A stretch of 32,628 bases of DNA. Source: Bradyrhizobium hipponense. Lineage in GTDB: Bacteria > Pseudomonadota > Alphaproteobacteria > Rhizobiales > Xanthobacteraceae. Positions 17,462 to 26,627 of the stretch are shown one piece after another (position 1 is the first letter of the stretch; every line of letters starts with the position of its first letter). The notes below the pieces were generated by a model. That model was not told the DNA's origin and searched no databases. It worked only from the letters and a program-made list of their open reading frames with translations. Location: the NCBI RefSeq assembly GCF_008123965.1, contig NZ_VSTH01000089.1, positions 1 to 32,628 on the forward strand, in the 5' to 3' direction. Made by a program: the position numbers and the translations under genes.

Positions 17462-18229
17462 TTAGCTCTTCACCAGTACCGGGCCGGAGCCGGCTGGACG
17501 CTCGTTCTCCATGAGGATACCGAGACGCTTGGCGACTTCGGTATAGGCCTCCAGCAGCCCGCCGAGATCCCTGCGGAAGCGGTCCTTGTCGAGCTTCTCG
17601 TTCGACTTGATGTCCCAGAGGCGGCAGGAGTCCGGCGAGATCTCGTCGGCGACGATGATCCGCATCATCTCGTTCTCGAACAGCCGCCCGCACTCCATCT
17701 TGAAATCAACGAGACGGATGCCGATGCCGAGGAAGAGACCGGTGAGGAAGTCGTTGACGCGGATGGCGAGCGCCATGATGTCGTCGATCTCCTGCGGCGT
17801 GGCCCAGCCGAAGGCGGTGATGTGCTCTTCCGACACCATGGGGTCGTTGAGCTGATCGTTCTTGTAGTAGAATTCGATGATCGAGCGCGGCAACTGCGTG
17901 CCCTCTTCGATGCCGAGGCGCTGCGACAGCGAGCCGGCCGCGACGTTCCGTACCACCACTTCGAGCGGCACGATCTCGACCTCGCGAATCAGCTGTTCGC
18001 GCATGTTGAGGCGACGGATGAAGTGGGTCGGCACCCCGATGTCATTGAGGTGCTGAAACAGGTACTCCGAGATCCGGTTGTTGAGGACACCCTTGCCCTC
18101 GATCACCTGATGCTTTTTCGCGTTGAACGCGGTGGCGTCGTCCTTGAAGTGCTGGATCAGGGTACCGGGCTCCGGGCCTTCGTAAAGAACCTTTGCCTTG
18201 CCTTCATAAATGCGACGCCGACGGCTCAT
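17462..18229 (-). CDS. purC: SAICAR synthetase PurC
   Basis: 255-residue phosphoribosylaminoimidazole-succinocarboxamide synthase (CAIR + aspartate + ATP to SAICAR). Family blocks are RRIYEGKAKVLYEGPEPGTL at the start, MREQLIREVEIVPLEVVVRN, AAGSLSQRLG, and RLVDFKMECGRLF. The start at 18229 (MSRRRRIYEG) follows family convention. An ATG at 18259 with a distant CGGAG would add ten residues, and the frame stays open to 18403 without conserved sequence. It is the first gene of a purC-purS operon. Confidence 0.96.
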   Translation of the reverse strand: MSRRRRIYEGKAKVLYEGPEPGTLIQHFKDDATAFNAKKHQVIEGKGVLNNRISEYLFQHLNDIGVPTHFIRRLNMREQLIREVEIVPLEVVVRNVAAGSLSQRLGIEEGTQLPRSIIEFYYKNDQLNDPMVSEEHITAFGWATPQEIDDIMALAIRVNDFLTGLFLGIGIRLVDFKMECGRLFENEMMRIIVADEISPDSCRLWDIKSNEKLDKDRFRRDLGGLLEAYTEVAKRLGILMENERPAGSGPVLVKS

Positions 18230-18537
18230 GGGGATGTACCGTGTTTTGTTGAAATCCATGTATTTGGTGTGCTCCGGTTTACGAGAACTACGACCCACGG
18301 CGGAGCTGCCGTGAACAGCCCGGAACCCATGGAAACAGAACAGGAACCACGCCTTCAGGCAACCTATCCGATTGGCTGTCCCAGCACAATCGATCCGGCC
18401 CATCCGATGCCAACTTATACCGCCTTGCCTGCGGCTTAACGGCCCGTTGTTTTGCCGATTCGTGCCCCCTATCTAGGCATGCACGGGGGATGCCGCAACG
18501 AGGCGTCTCGCTCTATTCAGCAGGGTTGGAACAAGGC
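18230..18537. other. 308-base divergent intergenic region, purC / DUF1476
   Basis: No gene is seen. The interval must contain the purC promoter (leftward) and the DUF1476 promoter (rightward; candidate at 18447-18475). I found no riboswitch-like structure or recognisable purine regulator box by eye. Confidence 0.5.
18447..18475 (+). promoter_or_regulatory. Candidate promoter of the DUF1476 gene
   Basis: TTGTTT (18447-18452) and TATCTA (18470-18475) are separated by 17 bases. The -10 region is embedded in CCCCTATCTAGG, the same 12-mer found upstream of egtB at about 3733-3744. The leader to the ATG would be about 55 bases. Confidence 0.42.
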
Positions 18538-18861
18538 ATGAGCACGTTCGACAAGCGCGAGGAAGGTTTCGAGAAGAAATTCGCTCTCGACGAGGAGCAG
18601 AAATTCAAGGCCGAAGCCCGCCGCAATCGGCTGCTCGGCCTGTGGGCGGCCGAAAAGCTCGGCATCACCGGCGATGCGGCGGCAGCCTACGCCAAGGAAG
18701 TAGTCGCAGCCGATTTCGAGGAATCCGGCGACGGCGACGTCCTGCGCAAGGTCACGGCCGATTTCGCCGCCAAGAACGTCGCCGTCACCGAACAGGCGAT
18801 TCGGGCCAAGATGAGCGAGCTGCTCGCGGTCGCGGCCGCCGAGGTGAAGGCGGGGAAATAA
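18538..18861 (+). CDS. DUF1476 protein, ATP synthase zeta-inhibitor type
   Basis: 107-residue alpha-helical protein. The family opening MSTFDKREEGFEKKFALDEE and the RRNRLLGLWAAEKLG helix are clear. In Paracoccus the DUF1476 protein is the zeta subunit, which inhibits F1Fo ATP hydrolysis through its N-terminus; the same role is likely here. The start at 18538 is conserved, and the frame upstream to 18490 is not. It diverges from purC, and its 3' end converges on the LysR gene, 11 bases away. Confidence 0.92.
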   Translation: MSTFDKREEGFEKKFALDEEQKFKAEARRNRLLGLWAAEKLGITGDAAAAYAKEVVAADFEESGDGDVLRKVTADFAAKNVAVTEQAIRAKMSELLAVAAAEVKAGK

Positions 18862-18872
18862 ACCGCTGTTCT

Positions 18873-19847
18873 TTATCTGGCGCGCCGGCGTGCAATTGTC
18901 TTGCGCGCCGGTCGTTGCTTTCTTGGCTGCCGAATCGTGATGGCGTCGGTTGCGCTATAATTGCTTCGGATGGCCTCCAGCAAATGCCGGGCGGCCAGGC
19001 TCAAGAACCCACCGCGCCGCGTCACGACGGCGATGTCGTGGCTGGCGACGAGATCGTCGACCGCAATGGCGGCGATGGCGGCAGAGCTCAACTCCTCTGC
19101 CACATGGCTTTCCGCCAGCAGCGCGAGGCCGAATCCGGATTCGACGAGTCTCTTCTGGGCAGTGAGGCTGTCGACTGCCGTCCATTCAACTTCGGCCAGG
19201 CCGCGCGTCAGAAACAGCGCAAAGACGTGCGCGGCCGCGATCTCGCGTCGCCCGGGGACCTCGGGAAACGCGATCCAGCGCTCGCCGCCGAGCTCGGCGA
19301 ACTGCTTTACGCGCTTGCCGGCGAGTGGATGATCAGATGCGCAGACAACCTGCAATGTCTCGGCCATGACCGCTTCGCAGTCGAGGTCGCGCGAACGATC
19401 CACGTTGTAACGCAGGCCGATCGTCGCCTCGCCGCGACGAATGAGACCGCTGACCTCCGCACTGGTCGCGGTCCGCAGCGTGAGCGCGACACCGGGATTT
19501 TCCTTCGCGAACCCTGTCATGATCTTCGACAGGCGACTGTCGGCGAGCGTGCCGGTCACGGCGAGCGACACCGGACCGGTGTTCTGATTCGTCAGCGCCC
19601 GGATCGCCCGCTCGGCGTCCTGCGCGGCCGCGACGGCGCGCTCTGCGTAAGGAAGCAGCACCCGTCCCGCATCGCTCAGTAGCGTGCGCCCCGCCACGCG
19701 CTCGAACAGCGGCACACCGAGGTCCTGCTCCAGCAGCGCAATGCGACGTGAGATCGCGGGCTGCGAGCGGTGCAGGAACTTCGCAGCGTTCGAGATCCCT
19801 CCCCGGCGGTGAACCGCCAGGAAAGTGTTGAGGGCATCGCTGTCCAT
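18873..19847 (-). CDS. LysR family transcriptional regulator
   Basis: 324-residue LysR-type regulator. The N-terminal winged helix-turn-helix (residues 1-60) reads LNTFLAVHRRGGISNAAKFL followed by SQPAISRRIALLEQDLGVPL. A periplasmic-binding-protein-like effector domain follows from about 90. The C-terminus is basic (RKQRPARKTIARRRAR), an unusual tail. The start at 19847 has GAGGTG eight bases upstream; the open frame to 20612 is antisense to the next gene and not coding. It is divergent from the PEP mutase family gene, 114 bases away, the classical layout for a LysR regulator and its target. The effector is unknown. Confidence 0.93.
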   Translation of the reverse strand: MDSDALNTFLAVHRRGGISNAAKFLHRSQPAISRRIALLEQDLGVPLFERVAGRTLLSDAGRVLLPYAERAVAAAQDAERAIRALTNQNTGPVSLAVTGTLADSRLSKIMTGFAKENPGVALTLRTATSAEVSGLIRRGEATIGLRYNVDRSRDLDCEAVMAETLQVVCASDHPLAGKRVKQFAELGGERWIAFPEVPGRREIAAAHVFALFLTRGLAEVEWTAVDSLTAQKRLVESGFGLALLAESHVAEELSSAAIAAIAVDDLVASHDIAVVTRRGGFLSLAARHLLEAIRSNYSATDAITIRQPRKQRPARKTIARRRAR

Positions 19848-19890
19848 CGCCGTCACCTCATGCAAAAAGCTGATGACATCGAGAGAAATA

Positions 19891-19900
19891 ACAAATTTGT
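19891..19900. promoter_or_regulatory. Palindrome in the LysR / PEP mutase family intergenic region
   Basis: ACAAATTTGT is a perfect 10-base palindrome near the middle of the 114-base divergent interval, a possible regulator contact site. A short palindrome can arise by chance, although this AT-rich one stands out in GC-rich surroundings. Confidence 0.35.
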
Positions 19901-19961
19901 CGGATGCTGGAAAGGCGCCTATTGCTGAGCGCACATCGATCAGGATGAGCGGAGCGAACCA

Positions 19962-20789
19962 ATGACGAGCCAATTGGAGAAGGCGAAAGCGTTTCAGGCC
20001 CTGCATACGCGGCCGGGCGCCTTCATCATTCCCAACCCATGGGATGCCGGCACGGCAAAGCTGCTCGCCGCGATGGGTTTTGAGGCGCTCGCGACGACAA
20101 GCCTTGGTCTTGCCAACACCTTCGGCGGTTCGACGGTCAGCCTTGATGCCATCCTCGACAATTGCCGCGCGATTGCCGCCGCAACCGAACTCCCGGTCAG
20201 CGTTGATCTCGAGAATTGCGGCGCGCATGAGCCAAAGCGCGCAGCGGACGCGATCCGGCGCGCTGCCGAAGCCGGCGCTGTCGGCGGCTCCATCGAGGAT
20301 TCGACCGGCGAGCAAGAACGTCCGATCTATGATTTCGCGTTGGCCTTGGAGCGCGTGCAAGCGGCAGTGGAGATGGCGCGCTCCCTGCCCATTCCGTTCA
20401 CGCTGACGGCCCGGGCCGAAAATCTTCTGCACGGGCGCAACGACCTCGACGACACCATCAAACGGTTGCTGGCGTTCGAGGCCGCCGGCGCCGACGTGCT
20501 CTACGCACCGGGTGTCCACGACCTCGCAACGATCAAGACCGTGGTTTCGGCGCTGAAAAAGCCCTTCAACCTCGTCATGGGCTTTGCCGATCCGACGCTG
20601 ACCTTGCCGCAATTGTCAGCGGCCGGCGTCAAACGCATCAGCGTCGGCGGCGCGATGTCGCGATACGCATTGGCCGCATTCCTGAACAGCGCGCGCGAGA
20701 TGAAGGAGAGCGGCTCCTTCACCTATGTTCGCGACATGGCACCGATCAAGGAACTGCGCGACGCGTTCGCCGCGGTCAGCCTTCCCTAA
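19962..20789 (+). CDS. Isocitrate lyase / PEP mutase family enzyme
   Basis: 275-residue TIM-barrel enzyme of the isocitrate lyase/phosphoenolpyruvate mutase superfamily. IIPNPWDAGTAKLLAAMGFE opens the barrel. Metal and substrate residues appear as VSVDLENCG (79-87, Asp82 and Glu84) and GGSIEDSTGE (108-117, Glu112 and Asp113). The catalytic loop has ENCG in place of the KKCGH of true isocitrate lyases, so it is not one. Relatives act as carboxyphosphonoenolpyruvate mutases, dimethylmalate or methylisocitrate lyases, or oxaloacetate decarboxylases; I cannot choose between these. The start ATG is at 19962. Its 3' end overlaps cynS by 14 bases, tail to tail. Confidence 0.9.
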   Translation: MTSQLEKAKAFQALHTRPGAFIIPNPWDAGTAKLLAAMGFEALATTSLGLANTFGGSTVSLDAILDNCRAIAAATELPVSVDLENCGAHEPKRAADAIRRAAEAGAVGGSIEDSTGEQERPIYDFALALERVQAAVEMARSLPIPFTLTARAENLLHGRNDLDDTIKRLLAFEAAGADVLYAPGVHDLATIKTVVSALKKPFNLVMGFADPTLTLPQLSAAGVKRISVGGAMSRYALAAFLNSAREMKESGSFTYVRDMAPIKELRDAFAAVSLP

Positions 20790-21264
20790 AGCCGTATTCC
20801 GGCACGTTGCCGCTGGCGCCGTAATATTTGTACGGCAGGAATTTTCCGCTCATGGTGATCTTGACGCGGTCGCCCTTCGGGTTCGCCACGCGCTCGATTC
20901 CCATGTCGAAGTCGATCGCCGACATGATGCCGTCGCCGAATTCCTCCTCGATCAGCGCCTTCCAGGCCGGGCCGTTGACCATCACCATCTCGTAGAAGCG
21001 GTAGATCAGCGGGTCTGTCGGCGGCATCGGCGTGCCGGTGCCGCGCATCGGCACCTCGTTGAGCATGGCGGTCTCGGCCTTCGACAGGCCGAACAGCTCG
21101 CCGGCGTTCGCGGCCTGCGGCTTGGTCAGCTTCATCTGGCCCATGATCGCGCCGACGATAAGGACCTCGGAATAGCCTCCGATCTGCTCGCAGATGTGTT
21201 TCCAGCTCCAGCCCTTCTCGCGCTTGATGTCGAGCAGCTTTTCGGTGAGGTCTTCGCGTTTCAT
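20776..21264 (-). CDS. cynS: Cyanate hydratase (cyanase)
   Basis: 162-residue cyanase, which converts cyanate and bicarbonate to ammonia and CO2 as a decamer in the cytoplasm. The catalytic residues are all present: Arg89 and Glu92 in IYRFYEMV and Ser115 in DGIMSAIDF. These match E. coli Arg96, Glu99 and Ser122 with a constant shift of seven. An N-terminal helical domain (1-75) precedes the catalytic domain, and the tail KFLPYKYYG is conserved. The ATG at 21264 has GGGAG nine bases upstream. It follows the ABC transporter genes on the same strand, 69 bases after the ATPase stop, with a hairpin repeat between. It releases ammonium from cyanate as a nitrogen source or for detoxification. Confidence 0.97.
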   Translation of the reverse strand: MKREDLTEKLLDIKREKGWSWKHICEQIGGYSEVLIVGAIMGQMKLTKPQAANAGELFGLSKAETAMLNEVPMRGTGTPMPPTDPLIYRFYEMVMVNGPAWKALIEEEFGDGIMSAIDFDMGIERVANPKGDRVKITMSGKFLPYKYYGASGNVPEYGFREG

Positions 21265-21289
21265 GTCAGGGTCTCCCTTCGTTAACTCC

Positions 21290-21374
21290 CGTCATGCCCG
21301 GGCTTGTCCCGGGCATCCACGTTCTTGGCCGCGCTAGGAAGACGTGGATGGCCGGGACAGGCCCGGCCATGACG
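21290..21374. repeat. Inverted repeat CGTCATGCCCGGGC..GGCCGGGCC-ATGACG inside the cyanate operon
   Basis: The left arm begins CGTCATGCCCGGGC, continues through TTGTCCCGGGCATCCACG, and is answered by a right arm ACGTGGATGGCCGGGACAGG ending GGCCATGACG (21340-21374). The arms are long enough to form a very stable hairpin. The last 13 codons of the ATPase gene and its TAG stop (21334-21336) lie inside the element. It is between the ATPase and cynS in the same operon. Confidence 0.85.
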
Positions 21375-22266
21375 TCTCTCTCGGCGGCTCCGGCTTGGCA
21401 TCGGCGGCGATCGTCAATCCGGGCTTGCCGATAAGCACCACGGGTACGTTGCGCGGATCGTGATCAGGCTTCTCGGCCGCAAAATTCTTGCTGCGGCTAA
21501 CCAGGAAATCGACGATGTGGTTGCGCAGCGCGTAGTACAGCGGATGCCGGTGCAAATCGGTGCGGCCGCGATCCTTCGGCAGCGGATTTTCGACGACCTC
21601 CGCAAGCACCGCGCCCGGACCATTGGTCATGAGAAAGATCTTGTCGGCCAGGTAAATCGCCTCATCCACGTCGTGGGTGATCATGAACGCGGTCTGTCCG
21701 GTCTCCAGACAAATCCGTCGCACCTCGTCCTGGAGCGTGCCGCGCGTCAGCGCGTCCAGCGCCGAGAACGGCTCGTCCATCAGCATGATCTTTGGCGTGA
21801 TCGAGAGCGCACGCGCGATACCGACACGCTGCTTCATGCCGCCGGATAGCTCGGAGGGACGCTTGTGCTCGGAGCCGGTCAGGCCGACGAGATCGATGAA
21901 CGTCTGTGCGTGCTCCTTCACCTTGGCACGGTCCCAGCTGCGCCATTTCGACGTCACGGCATAGGCGACGTTGCCGAGCACGGTACGCCAGGGCAACAGC
22001 GCGTGGCTCTGGAAGATCACGGCGCGGTCGAGGCTAGTGCCGGAAATGGCCTGGCCGTCGACGATCACGGCACCCTCGCTCGGCGCATCGAGGCCGGCGA
22101 GGATGTTGAGCACGGTGGTCTTGCCGCAGCCGGAATGACCGATCACGCAGCAAAACTCGCCGCGCGGCATCGACAGCCACAGATTCTCGAACACGGCCGT
22201 GGTGCCGCCACCCGCGCCCGGATACCGCTTTGCGATGCCTTCGATGGAGATGAACTTGTCGGTCAT
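21334..22266 (-). CDS. ABC transporter ATPase, nitrate/cyanate/taurine type
   Basis: 310-residue ATP-binding subunit of the NrtD/CynD/TauB group. Walker A GHSGCGKTT is at 43-51, the Q-loop FQSHALLPW around Gln86, the signature LSGGMKQR at 140-147, Walker B MLMDEP at 161-166, and the switch His198. Residues 298-310 (TSWPGLSRPSTSS) are encoded by the right arm of the palindromic repeat, so the natural C-terminus has been replaced or extended. The ATG at 22266 lies four bases past the permease stop. With the permease, binding protein and cynS, it should energise cyanate (or nitrate-like anion) import. Confidence 0.93.
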   Translation of the reverse strand: MTDKFISIEGIAKRYPGAGGGTTAVFENLWLSMPRGEFCCVIGHSGCGKTTVLNILAGLDAPSEGAVIVDGQAISGTSLDRAVIFQSHALLPWRTVLGNVAYAVTSKWRSWDRAKVKEHAQTFIDLVGLTGSEHKRPSELSGGMKQRVGIARALSITPKIMLMDEPFSALDALTRGTLQDEVRRICLETGQTAFMITHDVDEAIYLADKIFLMTNGPGAVLAEVVENPLPKDRGRTDLHRHPLYYALRNHIVDFLVSRSKNFAAEKPDHDPRNVPVVLIGKPGLTIAADAKPEPPRETSWPGLSRPSTSS

Positions 22267-22270
22267 GGCC

Positions 22271-23110
22271 CTACTCCGGAAAAGTGACCATGCGCGTGAA
22301 GCGCGCGAGGATCTGGTCGAGCAGCATGCCGACGATTCCGATCAAGAGAATCGCGATGATGACGTTGGTGATCGAAAGATTATTCCATTCGTTCCAGACG
22401 AAATAGCCGATGCCGGTGCCGCCGACGAGCATTTCGGCGGCGACGATCACAAGCCAGGCGATGCCGATCGAGATGCGCATACCGGTCAGAATCGTCGGCG
22501 CCGCCGCCGGCAGGATCACGGTGAAGGCGCGCCGCAGCGTGCCGACCTCAAGCGTGCGCGCGACATTGATCCACTCCTTGCGCACGCTGGCGACGCCAAA
22601 GACGGTGTTGAGCAACATCGGCCAGATCGAACAGATGAAGATCACGAAGATGGCGGAGATCGAGGAATCCTTGATGGTGTAGAGCGCGAGCGGCATCCAG
22701 GCCAGCGGCGAGATCGGCTTCAGAACCTGGATGAAGGGATCGAGCGCCTTGCTCAGCAGCGGCGACATGCCGATCAGGAATCCAAGAGGAATTGCAACGA
22801 GCACGGCCAAGAGATAGCCAGTGCCGACGCGCGCGATGGAAAAGCCGAGCTGGATGCCGAGCCCCTTGTCATTCGGCCCGTTGTCGTAGAACGGCCGTCT
22901 CAAATGCTCCCAGAGCTTGGCGCCGACGTCGAGCGGGCCGGGCATGGCGGATTTGCCCTGAGTCGCGGTCAGGCCCATCAGCTTGGCGTATTCCGGGCTC
23001 ATCGCGGCAACGGTGCCGCTCGACCGCGTGGCGAGATGCCAGATGCCGAGGAAGGCGGCCAGCAGCACGATGGAGACGAGGCCTGCGCGGAGGCGGAGGG
23101 AGGAGGTCAT
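22271..23110 (-). CDS. ABC transporter permease, nitrate/cyanate/taurine type
   Basis: 279-residue inner-membrane permease with about six helices. A leading anchor (LVSIVLLAAFLGIWHLAT) precedes a soluble stretch rich in Gly/Pro, then the BPD_transp_1 core. The coupling EAA-like loop is VARTLEVGTLRRAFTVILPA, followed by GMRISIGIAWLVIVAAEML, typical of NrtB/SsuC/TauC. The start at 23110 is preferred because GAGG lies nine bases upstream; a GTG at 23128 is possible. It probably works as a homodimer with the adjacent ATPase. Confidence 0.92.
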   Translation of the reverse strand: MTSSLRLRAGLVSIVLLAAFLGIWHLATRSSGTVAAMSPEYAKLMGLTATQGKSAMPGPLDVGAKLWEHLRRPFYDNGPNDKGLGIQLGFSIARVGTGYLLAVLVAIPLGFLIGMSPLLSKALDPFIQVLKPISPLAWMPLALYTIKDSSISAIFVIFICSIWPMLLNTVFGVASVRKEWINVARTLEVGTLRRAFTVILPAAAPTILTGMRISIGIAWLVIVAAEMLVGGTGIGYFVWNEWNNLSITNVIIAILLIGIVGMLLDQILARFTRMVTFPE

Positions 23111-23150
23111 CTGGCAAGACCTCGCCACGGCGTTGAGAGAGTGGTGTCTC

Positions 23151-24533
23151 TCACGACGCCTTCCTGATCTTGAAGCTCGCTACGTAATCGTCCGGCTTCG
23201 TCGGATCGAAGCTCTTGCCCATCACTGCGAACGACTTGTAGGCGCTGGTCGGCGGCGACAGGCCCATCTCGGTCATCAGCTTCCTGGTGTCGGTCGCCAG
23301 ATACACCTGCTCGGCGACCGCCTTGTAATCGACATCGCCCTTGATCTGGCCCCAGCGCTTCATCTGCGTCAGCATCCACACTGCAAAAGACTGCCAGGGA
23401 AATGGATCGAAATCGACGCGCTTGGCATCGGTCTTCACGCCTCCGAGGCCGTCGGCGTAGGTGCCGGTCAAGACCTGCTCCAGGACCGTCACTGGCGCGT
23501 TGATGTAGTTGGCCGGCGCGATGGCTTCGGCGATCTGCTTGCGGTTCTCCGCCTTCGACGCGTAAGCGGTGGCATCGACGATGGCGCGGGTCAGCGCGGC
23601 AAAGCTGTTCGGCGCGGTCGTGATGAATTCGCGGCTGGCGGCGAAGCTGCAGCAGGGATGGCCGTCCCAGATTTCCTTGGAGAGCAGATGCATGAAGCCG
23701 ACGCCGTCATAGATCGCGCGCTGGCAGACGTTGTCGGGCGCAAGGAAGCCGTCGATGTTGTCGGCACGCAGATTCGCGACCATCTCCGGCGGCGGCACCG
23801 AGCGCAGCTGCACGTCGGTATCGGGATCGAGCCCATGCTCCGCAAGATAGTAGCGCAGGAGATAGTTGTGCATCGAGTAGTCGAAGGGGATCGCAAACTT
23901 CATCCCCTTCCAGTCCTTCGGATCGCGCTTGTCCTTGTGCTTCGTCGCCAGCACGATGCCCTGCCCGTTGATGTTCTCGATCGCGGGCACCGCAAAGGGA
24001 ATGGCGTTCGCACCAAGGCCGAGCGAGATCGCGAGCGGCATCGGCGCCAGCATGTGGGCGGCGTCGTATTCCTTGTTGATGGTCTTGTCGCGGATCACGG
24101 CCCAGCCGGCGGTCTTGACCACCTCGACGTTGAGGCCATGCTTTGAATAGAACCCAAGCGGCGCGGCCATGATGATCGGCGTCGCACAGGTGATCGGAAT
24201 AAAGCCGACCTTGAGGTCCTTCTTCTCCGGCGCACCGGTTGCCGCGAACACCTCGGTCGCGGTCTTGAGCGGGAAGAACTGCGACAGCGCGGCAAGTGCG
24301 GTCGATGCACCAACCGACTTCAGGAAGGCGCGCCGCGCTGCATCCTGCGGAAACATTGCGCGCATGACAGCGGACGCCACCACCCCCTCGTAGCGCTTCT
24401 CCTCGCTCTCGACGGGCTCACAGCGCAGCGCCGGCGAGGCCTGCTCATGTTCGGCGACTGAGCGATGCTGGCCGCATTCGCAGCCGCCACGGAGGTTACG
24501 GTCGGGATCAAACGGATTGTCGAAGGTGGACAT
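23151..24533 (-). CDS. ABC transporter substrate-binding protein, NrtA/CynA type, Tat-exported
   Basis: 460-residue periplasmic binding protein of the nitrate/bicarbonate/cyanate (NrtA/CmpA/CynA) class. Residues 1-60 are an unusual hydrophilic leader with GGCECGQHRS (Cys18, Cys20, His23) and Cys38. A twin-arginine signal follows, RRAFLK at 67-72, then a hydrophobic run to AFAATG near 100 and the mature domain KDLKVGFIPITCATPIIMA. The ATG at 24533 has AGGAG five bases upstream. A sigma-54 promoter is 35-50 bases further up. As first gene of the transporter-cynS operon, it is most probably a cyanate-binding protein; nitrate, nitrite or another anion remains possible. Confidence 0.92.
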   Translation of the reverse strand: MSTFDNPFDPDRNLRGGCECGQHRSVAEHEQASPALRCEPVESEEKRYEGVVASAVMRAMFPQDAARRAFLKSVGASTALAALSQFFPLKTATEVFAATGAPEKKDLKVGFIPITCATPIIMAAPLGFYSKHGLNVEVVKTAGWAVIRDKTINKEYDAAHMLAPMPLAISLGLGANAIPFAVPAIENINGQGIVLATKHKDKRDPKDWKGMKFAIPFDYSMHNYLLRYYLAEHGLDPDTDVQLRSVPPPEMVANLRADNIDGFLAPDNVCQRAIYDGVGFMHLLSKEIWDGHPCCSFAASREFITTAPNSFAALTRAIVDATAYASKAENRKQIAEAIAPANYINAPVTVLEQVLTGTYADGLGGVKTDAKRVDFDPFPWQSFAVWMLTQMKRWGQIKGDVDYKAVAEQVYLATDTRKLMTEMGLSPPTSAYKSFAVMGKSFDPTKPDDYVASFKIRKAS

Positions 24534-24567
24534 CGGATCTCCTGCGCGACTTTGCAGGACGAATTAC

Positions 24568-24582
24568 GCAAGGAGCATGCCA
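24568..24582 (-). promoter_or_regulatory. Sigma-54 promoter of the cyanate transporter-cynS operon
   Basis: Read on the minus strand, TGGCAT-GCTCC-TTGC matches the RpoN consensus TGGCAC-N5-TTGC with one change and correct -24/-12 spacing. Transcription would begin near 24556, giving a 23-base leader that contains the AGGAG ribosome site of the binding-protein gene. The adjacent divergent gene encodes a sigma-54 activator, which supports the call. Confidence 0.8.
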
Positions 24583-24598
24583 TCGCCTCGTCTTGAGC

Positions 24599-24611
24599 CA
24601 GTACGTTGATG
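24599..24611 (-). promoter_or_regulatory. Weak IHF-like site between promoter and enhancer boxes
   Basis: The minus strand reads CATCAACGTACTG, matching WATCAANNNNTTR at seven of nine defined positions. It lies between the sigma-54 promoter and the upstream boxes, where IHF bending is often needed. The match is modest. Confidence 0.3.
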
Positions 24612-24641
24612 ATACGGGGATTTCACCGCGCCTTGGCGGCT

Positions 24642-24691
24642 ACGAAAACTCGTGATACACGAATATTCGTAGTTCAATTACGAGATTTCGT
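24642..24691. promoter_or_regulatory. Three ACGA-N4-TCGT boxes, candidate enhancer sites
   Basis: Box 1 is ACGAAAACTCGT (24642-24653). Box 2 is ACGAATATTCGT (24659-24670), a perfect 12-base palindrome. Box 3 is ACGAGATTTCGT (24680-24691). Boxes 1 and 2 also lie in a larger 33-base dyad (24640-24672) in which 13 of 16 opposed pairs match. Box centres are about 91, 108 and 129 bases upstream of the predicted sigma-54 start, normal for an enhancer. Box 3 ends four bases before the first ATG of the regulator gene, which would also allow autoregulation. Confidence 0.72.
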
Positions 24692-24695
24692 GGCG

Positions 24696-26621
<1,926 letters not shown>

Positions 26622-26627
26622 CGACGA

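Noticed and set aside
18879..18909. GGCGCGC / GCGCGCC hairpin as terminator for DUF1476
   Set aside because: It lies in the 3' coding end of the LysR gene and lacks a T run; such GC stems are expected by chance at this composition.
19848..20612. N-terminal extension of the LysR frame
   Set aside because: Antisense to the ICL/PEPM gene. LysR proteins begin at the HTH, and a GAGGTG site precedes the ATG at 19847.
22199..24146. Long + strand open frames opposite the ABC permease and binding-protein genes
   Set aside because: Low-complexity shadow translations; the minus-strand genes are conserved and in one operon.
24606..24695. Extra 30 N-terminal codons for the sigma-54 regulator
   Set aside because: The region is AT-rich and contains the three palindromic boxes; the residues match nothing before PAS 1.
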